Shown piece after piece: positions 1 to 6,478 of a stretch of DNA of 10,484 nt. The translations under genes and the position numbers were made by a program. Source of the DNA: an uncultured Lachnospiraceae bacterium (GTDB lineage Bacteria; Bacillota; Clostridia; Lachnospirales; Lachnospiraceae); assembly GCA_947653315.1 (NCBI GenBank), contig CANTGP010000077.1, positions 1 through 10,484 on the forward strand, given 5' to 3'. The notes under the pieces are model-generated. The model was not told the DNA's origin and made no database searches. It was given only the letters and a program-made list of their open reading frames with translations. Numbering within the stretch: the first letter of the stretch is position 1; every line of letters begins with the position of its first letter.

Positions 1-24
1 TTCCTAAGGAAATCCTTGTATTTC

Positions 25-32
25 TTGTCGAA
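25..32 (+). promoter_or_regulatory. Candidate Spo0A box upstream of dgt
   Basis: TTGTCGAA is an exact match to the 0A-box consensus bound by phosphorylated Spo0A in spore-forming Firmicutes. It lies about 80 bases before the dgt start, in the gap between dgt and whatever precedes the window. No convincing sigma-A -35/-10 pair is visible in this leader. A short hairpin (AAGCC/GGCTT, 62-75) lies between the box and the ribosome binding site. An 8-base match can occur by chance in 10 kb, so only its position and the sporulation context give it weight. Confidence 0.35.
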
Positions 33-111
33 ACGTAGTAAAGTCTTAATAGTCGGGTAGAAAGCCATGCGGCTTAAGCGGACGAGTGGATGAAAACGGA
101 GAGGATGCGGT

Positions 112-1548
112 ATGGAGTGGCGTCAGCTTTTGTGCGGGGACAGAATCAGGAATTATAAGGGACGCGGAAGTACGGGGGACCTGCGGACGGAGTTTGAAAA
201 AGATTACCACCGGATCATCGGGAGCGCATCGTTCCGGCGGCTGCAGGATAAGACGCAGGTGTTTCCGTTGGAACGCAGCGACTTTGTGCGGACGAGGCTG
301 ACCCATTCGCTGGAAGTGTCTTCCCTTGCAAAATCGCTGGGACAGAATATCGGCAGGATTATCCTGCAGGAAATCCGGGACGACGGTTTTTTGGAGTCCT
401 ATCAGGCGGATATCTGCGATATCCTGCAGTGTGCGGGACTTTTGCATGATATCGGGAATCCCCCCTTCGGGCATTTCGGGGAAACGGTGATACGGGAATG
501 GTTTTTGGAACATTTGGGGGAGTATTCCTTTCAGGGGTATGCGCTGGATAAGCTGCTGCTTCCGCAGATGAAGGCGGATTTGTATCATTTTGAGGGGAAT
601 ACGCAGGCTTTGCGGCTGGTGACGAAGCTGCATTACCTGGTGGACGAGCACGGAATGAACCTGACGAAAGCTCTGCTTGGGACGATTATTAAATATCCGG
701 TCTCCTCTTTGGAAATCAATAAGGGGAGCGGGAATATTAAGGATAAAAAAATGGGCTATTTTTATGCGGAGCGGGATATTTTCGCCGATTTGCAGGAAAG
801 CCTTGGGACGGACGGGGCGCGCCATCCGTTAGCTTATGTGCTGGAAGCGGCGGACGATATCGCTTATCTGACGGCGGACATTGAGGATGCCTTTAAAAAA
901 GGATGTATTACGTTCGGACAGTTGGTACAGGAACTAAAGGAGTTCGGAAGGAAACTGGAAGTGGACGGCGGGACGGACGCGGAAAGCAGGAAGGAATATA
1001 ACGGCATGGTGGACGCCCTGGAGGAACGGCTGCGTAAGGCGCTGGACCGGGGGGTTGCCCAGCCGGAGAACCATGCGGTGCAGAACTGGGTGGTGCGGAT
1101 ACAGGGCCGGTTGATTGCCTGTGCCACCCAAGGGTTTGCCGCAAATTACGGGAAAATCATGGAGGGAAGCTACGGAAAGACGCTTTTGGACGGTACCTGC
1201 GGGAAACCGATGGCAGATGCGCTGGGGGACATTGCGTACCGGTATGCTTTTGTTTCAAAGCCAATCCTGAAATTAGAGCTGGCGGCGGGGACGATGATGG
1301 ATTTTCTGCTGGACAGGCTGGTTGGCGCAGCGGTTTACTATGATACGGACCGGAAGTTAAACGAAGTGCAGGAAAAGCTGATGGCGCTGGTTTCGGATAA
1401 TTATAAGGCGATTTACCGGATTTATTCCAAGAATAAGGATGAGGTGGAAAAACTTTACCTGCGTCTTCTGCTGGTGACGGATTCCATCTGCGGCATGACG
1501 GACAGTTATGCCAAGTCGCTGTACCAAGAGCTGAACGGTATGACATAG
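112..1548 (+). CDS. dgt: Deoxyguanosinetriphosphate triphosphohydrolase (dGTPase)
   Basis: This protein is predicted to hydrolyse dGTP to deoxyguanosine and triphosphate in the cytoplasm, controlling dNTP balance. Seen in sequence: 478 residues, close to the roughly 500 of E. coli Dgt. The N-terminal region includes FRRLQDKTQVFPLE (about 41-54), typical of dGTPases. The metal-binding HD signature is complete: H65 in RLTHSLEV, the H112-D113 pair in LLHDIGNPPFGHFGE, and the later aspartate in EAADDIAY (D248/D249). The ATG at 112 follows GGAGAGGA (98-105) at good spacing. The next gene, another HD protein, begins 86 bases downstream with no terminator between, so the two may be co-transcribed with the exonuclease. 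Family assignment is firm. Substrate preference for dGTP over other dNTPs is inferred from the family. A Spo0A-box match lies upstream. Confidence 0.92.
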   Translation: MEWRQLLCGDRIRNYKGRGSTGDLRTEFEKDYHRIIGSASFRRLQDKTQVFPLERSDFVRTRLTHSLEVSSLAKSLGQNIGRIILQEIRDDGFLESYQADICDILQCAGLLHDIGNPPFGHFGETVIREWFLEHLGEYSFQGYALDKLLLPQMKADLYHFEGNTQALRLVTKLHYLVDEHGMNLTKALLGTIIKYPVSSLEINKGSGNIKDKKMGYFYAERDIFADLQESLGTDGARHPLAYVLEAADDIAYLTADIEDAFKKGCITFGQLVQELKEFGRKLEVDGGTDAESRKEYNGMVDALEERLRKALDRGVAQPENHAVQNWVVRIQGRLIACATQGFAANYGKIMEGSYGKTLLDGTCGKPMADALGDIAYRYAFVSKPILKLELAAGTMMDFLLDRLVGAAVYYDTDRKLNEVQEKLMALVSDNYKAIYRIYSKNKDEVEKLYLRLLLVTDSICGMTDSYAKSLYQELNGMT

Positions 1549-1617
1549 GCGGGACCGGGGCAGAGGAACGGAAGGAAACGGACTGCGGGCGGCAGGGGCA
1601 GCGCCGGACAGGATGAC

Positions 1618-1628
1618 GGGGAGGAAGG
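1618..1628 (+). promoter_or_regulatory. Ribosome binding site supporting a GTG start
   Basis: GGGGAGGAAGG ends six bases before the GTG at 1635 and fixes that codon as the start of the HD-domain gene. Confidence 0.7.
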
Positions 1629-1634
1629 AAAACC

Positions 1635-2447
1635 GTGAAAATAGACAGGGAACGGGCGCTTGGGGCGTTCCGGGAATACGTGGACGGTTATCATACGGAG
1701 ACGGAAAAGGTACGGCTGAAGATAGAACATACATACCGGGTGGCGGAGCTTAGTGAGAAAATCGCTTTGTCTTTGGGACTTTCCAAAGAGGATGTGGATT
1801 TGGCGTGGCTGGTGGGACTTTTGCATGATATCGGGCGGTTTGAACAGTTGAAAAATTACGGGACGTTTTTGGATGCCGATTCCATTGACCATGCGCGGTA
1901 CGGGGCGGAGATTTTGTTCGGGCAGGGAAAAATCAGGGATTTTACGGAGGATGGGGAAGAAGACGGCCTGATCCGGACGGCGGTGGCATCACACAACGCT
2001 TACCGTATTCCCGACGGACTGGAGGAGAGGACGGAGCGGTTCTGCCATATGATAAGGGATGCGGACAAAATTGATATTTTAAGGGTAAATGTGGAATTTC
2101 CGCTGGAGGAAATCTATAACGTGGACAGCGCCAGCCTGCGGGGCAGTCAGGTGACGGAGGAAGTCATGGAGAGTTTCCGTGGGGAACATGCGGTGCTGCG
2201 GAGTCTGAAAAAGACGGCGGGGGACCATGTGGTCGGGCATATTTCCCTTGTATACGAACTGGTTTACCCCGCCAGTCTGAAGCTGGTGGAGGAACAGGGA
2301 TATTTGGATAAGCTGATGCGCTTCCGTTCGGAAAATCCGGTTACGGAAGGACAGTTCGCGGAAATCCGTCATAAAATGGGGCAATACATGGAAGACAGGA
2401 AAAGAATGCCGCAGGGTTTATATGACCTGCGGACGGTAAACGGATAA
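1635..2447 (+). CDS. HD-domain phosphohydrolase of unknown substrate
   Basis: A 270-residue cytoplasmic protein with a full HD-superfamily metal site: H32 in EHTYRV, the H64-D65 pair in LLHDIGRFEQ, H86 in DHARYG, H120 in AVASHNAYRIP and the DADKID motif at 142-147. These are the residues expected to bind metal and cleave a phosphoester or phosphoanhydride. I do not recognise a characterised subfamily. About 100 residues after the HD core have no motif I can name. The start is GTG, supported by a strong purine-rich ribosome binding site. It sits 86 bases after dgt and 29 bases before the exonuclease gene, so a role in nucleotide or nucleic-acid turnover is plausible but inferred only from context. 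The substrate could equally be a signalling nucleotide or another phosphomonoester. Confidence 0.85.
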   Translation: MKIDRERALGAFREYVDGYHTETEKVRLKIEHTYRVAELSEKIALSLGLSKEDVDLAWLVGLLHDIGRFEQLKNYGTFLDADSIDHARYGAEILFGQGKIRDFTEDGEEDGLIRTAVASHNAYRIPDGLEERTERFCHMIRDADKIDILRVNVEFPLEEIYNVDSASLRGSQVTEEVMESFRGEHAVLRSLKKTAGDHVVGHISLVYELVYPASLKLVEEQGYLDKLMRFRSENPVTEGQFAEIRHKMGQYMEDRKRMPQGLYDLRTVNG

Positions 2448-2476
2448 AAAGGCAGACGGAAACGGAGAGAGAAGAT

Positions 2477-3178
2477 TTGGCGGTAAGGAACAAAGGAAAG
2501 CGGTTGAACAAATATGTGCCGGATTATGTGGTGTTCGATTTGGAAACGACGGGCATTAACCAAGGGCGGGATGCCATCATAGAAATTTCGGCGTTAAAAG
2601 TCCTTGGCGGGGAAATCGTGGAGGAATATTCCACGTTGGTGAACCCGAAACGGCATATTCCGGCAGGTGCGACGGCAGTGAACGGAATTACGGATCGCAT
2701 GGTGGCGGATGCGCCGGAAATCGGGGATGCCATCCGGGGATTTCTGGAATTTACCGGTGAGCGTATCCTGGTGGGGCATAATATTCATACATTTGACATG
2801 AATTTTGCATATGATGCGGCATGGAACGCGTTGGGGAAGGAACTTTCCAACGATTATATCGATACGCTGTATATGGCAAGGACCTGCCTGCCCCAGTTGT
2901 CCCACCACAAACTGACGGATGTGTCGGCATATTTTCATATTGACACGCAGGGTGCCCACCGTGCACTGAACGATTGTGTGATGAACCAAAAGTGTTTTGA
3001 GGAGCTCGGAAAGCTGTGGACGGAGAGAATGAAAAAAGCGGGAAAGGCGGAAACTGCAGCGGAAGATGCGCTCGTGTGCCCTTCCTGCGGCGGTGAATTG
3101 TGCCTGCGCAAAGGGCGGTACGGAATGTTCTACGGGTGCGGGAATTTTCCCTCCTGCCGTTTTACAAAAAAGGCGTAA
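2477..3178 (+). CDS. DEDDh 3'-5' exonuclease with C-terminal topoisomerase-type zinc finger
   Basis: The N-terminal 180 residues are a DnaQ/DNA polymerase III epsilon-type exonuclease. D21 and E23 lie in VVFDLETTG, D107 in GHNIHTFDMNF, and H161 with D166 in HRALNDCV, giving a complete DEDDh set. After a linker comes a C4 zinc finger of the kind found at the end of type I topoisomerases: C201-x2-C204 and C221-x5-C227, with GRYGMFYGCGNFPSC between and around them. The finger probably binds single-stranded DNA or RNA and tethers the nuclease. The start is TTG at 2477, seven bases after GGAGAGAG. No in-frame ATG occurs before the catalytic D21, so a non-ATG start is required; a TTG at 2504 is the main alternative. 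The gene closely follows the HD gene, suggesting one transcript. Its biological substrate (repair, replication or RNA) is not shown by the sequence. Confidence 0.87.
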   Translation: MAVRNKGKRLNKYVPDYVVFDLETTGINQGRDAIIEISALKVLGGEIVEEYSTLVNPKRHIPAGATAVNGITDRMVADAPEIGDAIRGFLEFTGERILVGHNIHTFDMNFAYDAAWNALGKELSNDYIDTLYMARTCLPQLSHHKLTDVSAYFHIDTQGAHRALNDCVMNQKCFEELGKLWTERMKKAGKAETAAEDALVCPSCGGELCLRKGRYGMFYGCGNFPSCRFTKKA

Positions 3179-3183
3179 CAGGG

Positions 3184-3214
3184 AAATATTATCATACAAA
3201 TGTTATCATACAAT
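3184..3214 (+). promoter_or_regulatory. Possible sigma-E-type promoter for the acylation operon
   Basis: CATACAAT (3207-3214) matches the sporulation sigma-E -10 consensus, and CATACAATA also fits the sigma-K pattern CATAnnnTA. The best -35-like element is AAATATT (3184-3190), but its 16-base spacing is longer than the usual 13-15. No sigma-A promoter stands out in this 70-base gap. The -10 match is good and the -35 is weak. Confidence 0.33.
3189..3213 (+). repeat. Two 11-base direct repeats in the SGNH leader
   Basis: TTATCATACAA occurs exactly at 3189-3199 and 3203-3213, a 14-base period. The second copy contributes to the CATACAAT element. The pair could be a duplicated -10 region or an operator, or a simple tandem duplication. 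Confidence 0.6.
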
Positions 3215-3248
3215 ATGAGGAAGCGTTAAGAAAGAGGATGGACGGATT

Positions 3249-4109
3249 ATGATAAGGGAAAAAGGAACAAAGGGAAAAGCGGTATTGCTGTGGACGGCTG
3301 CGCTCATGACGATAGGGTGCGTGGCGGGAATGCGGGACGGAATGACGGTTTACGCTTCCCAGCGCAGGCTGCCGGAGCCGTTGGTGGAAAGGGAGGCGCA
3401 GGCTGCCGGTACGGAAACGGAAAGCGGTGAGGAAGGCGCGGAGGCGCCGCTTACGCCGGAGGAACAGGAGCGGGAGCGGAAAATCGACGAATATTTTGAC
3501 GGTACCGTTTTCGTCGGCGATTCGATTATGCTCGGTTTCCGGAATTATGCCATGAAACGGCAGGATACTTTTTTGAGCAGGATGCAGTTTTTGGCGGCGG
3601 GGAGTTATTCCGCCAACAATGCGCTTTGGGATTTGGGGAATGCGGAGAGCGTGCATCCCGTTTACCAGGGGCAGCCGAGGTATGTGTGGGATTCCATTGC
3701 CATGACGGGGAGTAAAAAGGTGTTCATCATGCTCGGCATGAATGACCTGAATGTCACCGGATTGGAAGGAACGCTGGAAAAATACAGGGAATTGATTGGA
3801 AAAATAAAGGAAAGTTCCCCCGATGCCGAAATCCATATCATGAGTATGACTTATATCCTGAAAGGAAAAGAAGTGGGAAAGCTGGAAAATGATACGATTC
3901 GGGAGTATAATAAACTGTTGGGGGAAATGGCGGAGGAAAACGGCTGGGGTTTTGTCAATGTGGCGGATGCCATTGCCGATGAAAACGGGGACCTTGCGGC
4001 GGAATACTGCAGCGATGAATTTGCCCACCAGAATCCGGCGGCTTATGACATCTGGGTATCGGTACTGAGGGATTATGCAAAGGAGCAGTTGGGTCTTGCG
4101 GCGGAATGA
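3249..4109 (+). CDS. Exported SGNH/GDSL-family hydrolase or acyltransferase
   Basis: A 286-residue protein likely to remove or transfer an ester-linked acyl group outside the membrane. The N-terminus has basic residues, then a hydrophobic stretch (about 11-28) ending near VYAS, consistent with a signal peptide cleaved about residue 36 or with an uncleaved anchor. An acidic, Glu/Gly-rich linker (about 45-80) follows. The SGNH blocks come in the usual order: VGDSIMLGF with nucleophile S92, MLGMNDL with N165, and SDEFAHQ with candidate D256 and H260. The ATG at 3249 follows AGAGGA. It is the first gene of an apparent operon with a lipoprotein, an MBOAT acyltransferase and a DHHW protein, which points to polymer O-acylation. 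Whether it acts as an esterase or transferase, and on what polymer, cannot be read from the sequence. Confidence 0.85.
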   Translation: MIREKGTKGKAVLLWTAALMTIGCVAGMRDGMTVYASQRRLPEPLVEREAQAAGTETESGEEGAEAPLTPEEQERERKIDEYFDGTVFVGDSIMLGFRNYAMKRQDTFLSRMQFLAAGSYSANNALWDLGNAESVHPVYQGQPRYVWDSIAMTGSKKVFIMLGMNDLNVTGLEGTLEKYRELIGKIKESSPDAEIHIMSMTYILKGKEVGKLENDTIREYNKLLGEMAEENGWGFVNVADAIADENGDLAAEYCSDEFAHQNPAAYDIWVSVLRDYAKEQLGLAAE

Positions 4110-4221
4110 GCGGGATACGGGAACGGCGGAAGAAACAGGCGGGACAGTCGGTACGGCAGGGAAAAGCGGCGGAAGTGAACGGGTAATCGGAGTAAACGGA
4201 AAAAGGAAGGAGATACCTACG

Positions 4222-4839
4222 ATGAGGAGAACAAACGGAATAAACGGAAAACGCGGAAGCGGAATAAGAATAAAAGGAGCGGTGGCATTAACGGCCATGG
4301 CCGCGCTCCTTATGGCAGGATGCGGGCAGGGGGAAGGCGGCGAAGCGGCTGCCGTGCAGAGCGAGAGCGTTGTGGCAGGCACGGGGGCGAATGGGGCGGA
4401 AGACGCTGCAGGCAATGAGGAAAATACCCGCGCTGCGGAAGGGGAAAATGCAGGTGGAAAATCCGTGGAAGAAATTTACCAGGAGATTACGCAGGGCGTG
4501 GAGCTGATTTCGCCGGTACGGATGGGGGATGATTTTATCACGAATTATTACGGGATTGCCCCTGAAAAACTGGACGGATACGTATTTGCCATGTCCGAGG
4601 ATGCCACGAGTGCGGAAACGGTGGCTATCATGAAAGTAAAAGACGCGGGCGATGTGGAGGCAATGGTCAGTGCATTACAGGTGGTTGTGGACGAAAAGCG
4701 GTCGGAGATGCAGGATTATCTCCCGGAGCAGTTTGAAATCGTGGATAAAAGTTCCGTGAAATCCAAGGGAAATTACGTTTACCTTGTGATTTCCGAAAAT
4801 GCGGACGCCATCCTGCAGATTGTGGAAAAGGGTTTATAG
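4222..4839 (+). CDS. DUF4358-family lipoprotein
   Basis: A 205-residue lipoprotein. The reading frame is open further upstream to about 4075, but the ATG at 4222 is chosen because GGAAGGAGA (4205-4213) lies eight bases before it and the protein then begins with a proper lipoprotein signal: a basic N-terminus, hydrophobic AVALTAMAALL, and a lipobox ending MAGC with C34 as the lipidated residue. A Gly/Glu/Ala-rich linker (about 35-85) leads to a folded domain (about 86-205) that I assign to DUF4358. Its recognisable features are VEEIYQEI, YYGI near LDGYVF, and the closing ISENADAIL. The family has no established function that I know of. Its stop codon overlaps the ribosome binding site of the MBOAT gene 15 bases on, so the two are very probably co-transcribed and perhaps translationally coupled. 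An accessory role in acylation, like AlgF in alginate acetylation, is only inferred. Confidence 0.82.
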   Translation: MRRTNGINGKRGSGIRIKGAVALTAMAALLMAGCGQGEGGEAAAVQSESVVAGTGANGAEDAAGNEENTRAAEGENAGGKSVEEIYQEITQGVELISPVRMGDDFITNYYGIAPEKLDGYVFAMSEDATSAETVAIMKVKDAGDVEAMVSALQVVVDEKRSEMQDYLPEQFEIVDKSSVKSKGNYVYLVISENADAILQIVEKGL

Positions 4840-4854
4840 GAGGGCGGAAAAAGC

Positions 4855-6306
4855 ATGGTTTTCAGTAGCATTCCATTCTTGTTTTTCTTTCTTCCGTTAT
4901 GCTTTCTTTTGTATTATGCGGTCCCTTACGGGAAGCGGGAGGCGAACCGGTGGAAAAACGGGGTTTTGCTTGTGTTCAGTCTGATTTTCTACGCATGGGG
5001 GGAACCGGTATACCTGCTGCTGATGCTGTTTGCCACACTGGTGGATTATACCGGAGGCAGGCTGATGACGAGGTTTGGAACATCGGCGGGCAGGCGGAAG
5101 GCATGTCTTGTCTGCGCCCTCGCCATCAATCTTTCCATGCTGGCTTTTTTTAAGTATGCGGATTTCTTCATCGGGACGGTGAACGGGGTGTTTGGCGCTT
5201 CCATCCGGCCTTTGGGGCTGGGACTCCCGGTGGGAATCAGCTTTTTTACGTTTCAGACAATGAGTTACAGTATTGATTTGTATAAAGGGGAGGTGCCGGA
5301 GGAAAAGAATTACCTGACTTACCTGACTTACGTATCCATGTTCCCGCAGTTGGTGGCGGGTCCCATCGTCCGTTATTCCAAAGTAAACGAGGAACTGCAC
5401 GGCAGAAGAATTGTATGGGAAGAAGTGCAGGAAGGCGTCCTGCGGTTTATGCAGGGGTTGTTCAAAAAGGTGCTGATTGCCAACCAAATCGGTGCGCTTT
5501 GGGAGGAAATACGGTTGCTGGAGGCAGGACAGGCATCGGTGGCGACGGCATGGCTGGGGGCGGCGGCGTTTACGCTGCAACTGTATTTTGATTTCAGCGC
5601 GTACAGTGACATGGCAATCGGGATGGGATGGATGCTTGGTTTTCATTTTCTGGAGAATTTTAATTACCCGCTGTATGCGGTTTCGGTGACGGATTTTTGG
5701 AGGCGGTGGCACATATCCCTGTCCACATGGTTCCGCGATTATATTTACATTCCGCTTGGCGGCAACCGTGCCGGCGTGCCGAAACATTTGCGGAACATGT
5801 TTGTCGTATGGTTCCTGACCGGGCTTTGGCACGGGGCGTCATGGAACTTTGTGCTGTGGGGATTATATTACGGCGTTCTGCTGACATTGGAAAAATATGT
5901 GTGGGGGAAGGCATTGGAATCCCTGCCGAAGCCGGTGCGGCATTTTTATTCGGTGGTCATTGTGGTTGTGGGATTTGTGGTGTTTGTGTTTGACGATATG
6001 GGGGCGTTGGGGCTCTACCTGAAGTCCATGGTGAAGGGGACGGGCAATGCGCTGTGGGGCTGGGAATGCCTTTGGTACCTGAAGAATTACGGTGTGGTAC
6101 TTGCTGCCGGAGCCGTGCTCGCTTTTCCGGTGTATCCGTGGGTGAAGGAGCGGCTGGCAAAAGCCGGCAGGGGAAGCCGTTTCGGTCCGCCGTTCCGGCT
6201 TACCGTTTCCTGTGTGGCGCTCGCGGGATATGTGGCGCTGTTTTTTGTGGCGACGGCTTTTCTTGTGAACGACACTTATAATCCGTTTTTGTATTTCCGG
6301 TTTTAG
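4855..6306 (+). CDS. MBOAT-family O-acyltransferase (AlgI/PatA-like)
   Basis: A 483-residue polytopic membrane protein, the length expected for AlgI-type MBOAT proteins. It opens with the family's usual hydrophobic start (FSSIPFLFFFLPLCFLLYY), followed by NGVLLVFSLIFYAWGEP. Hallmarks follow in order: GLPVGISFFTFQTMSY, YVSMFPQLVAGPIVR, FDFSAYSDMAIG, then FWRRWHISLSTWFRDYIYIP with R283-R284-W285-H286, and LTGLWHGASWNF with the presumed catalytic H326. Known members accept an acyl group (usually acetyl) from a cytoplasmic donor and pass it across the membrane to an extracellular transferase. The ATG at 4855 follows AGGAGGG, which overlaps the preceding stop codon. The partner transferase is probably the DHHW protein downstream. 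The acyl group and the acceptor polymer are unknown. Confidence 0.93.
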   Translation: MVFSSIPFLFFFLPLCFLLYYAVPYGKREANRWKNGVLLVFSLIFYAWGEPVYLLLMLFATLVDYTGGRLMTRFGTSAGRRKACLVCALAINLSMLAFFKYADFFIGTVNGVFGASIRPLGLGLPVGISFFTFQTMSYSIDLYKGEVPEEKNYLTYLTYVSMFPQLVAGPIVRYSKVNEELHGRRIVWEEVQEGVLRFMQGLFKKVLIANQIGALWEEIRLLEAGQASVATAWLGAAAFTLQLYFDFSAYSDMAIGMGWMLGFHFLENFNYPLYAVSVTDFWRRWHISLSTWFRDYIYIPLGGNRAGVPKHLRNMFVVWFLTGLWHGASWNFVLWGLYYGVLLTLEKYVWGKALESLPKPVRHFYSVVIVVVGFVVFVFDDMGALGLYLKSMVKGTGNALWGWECLWYLKNYGVVLAAGAVLAFPVYPWVKERLAKAGRGSRFGPPFRLTVSCVALAGYVALFFVATAFLVNDTYNPFLYFRF

Positions 6307-6346
6307 CGCGTGACGGTGTCGGATGGCCGGACAGGAGGGATTGGAA

Positions 6347-6446
6347 GGAACGGAATGTAAAGGAATGGAAGGTAAGGAATGGAATGTGAAGGAACGGAAG
6401 GTAAGGAATGGAATGTAAAGAAACGGAATGTGAAGGAACGGAATGT
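6347..6446 (+). repeat. Purine-rich 14-15 base tandem repeat between MBOAT and DHHW genes
   Basis: Seven copies of a 12-base core, consensus GGAAYGGAAKGT, begin at 6347, 6362, 6376, 6391, 6405, 6420 and 6435, spaced by 14 or 15 bases. The copies at 6376-6404 and 6405-6434 form a near-identical 29-30 base higher-order unit. The + strand of the array has almost no C. No terminator or promoter is evident in the 172-base gap, so the operon may read through it. Confidence 0.9.
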
Positions 6447-6462
6447 GACCGGGAGATGCCTC

Positions 6463-6470
6463 AGGGAGGA
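6463..6470 (+). promoter_or_regulatory. Ribosome binding site supporting a TTG start
   Basis: AGGGAGGA ends eight bases before the TTG at 6479 and 17 bases before the in-frame ATG at 6488. The spacing favours TTG as the start of the DHHW gene. Confidence 0.7.
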
Positions 6471-6478
6471 TGGTTTAG

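Noticed and set aside
16..44. TTGTAT and TAAAGT with 17-base spacing as a sigma-A promoter for dgt
   Set aside because: Only three of six and four of six matches to the consensus; such pairs are common by chance.
3153..3182. Hairpin CCTGCC/GGC...CAGG overlapping the exonuclease stop codon, considered as a terminator
   Set aside because: The stem is interrupted by a four-base bulge and is not followed by a T-tract; the A/T run lies inside the loop.
4075..4221. N-terminal extension of the DUF4358 reading frame, overlapping the SGNH gene
   Set aside because: The extension is low-complexity, would bury the lipoprotein signal, and the ATG at 4222 has a strong ribosome binding site.
5308..5331. 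Tandem 9-base repeat in the MBOAT gene (YLT-YLT-Y)
   Set aside because: The protein keeps the family's normal spacing to FPQLVAGPI here, so it looks like ordinary coding sequence rather than an expansion.
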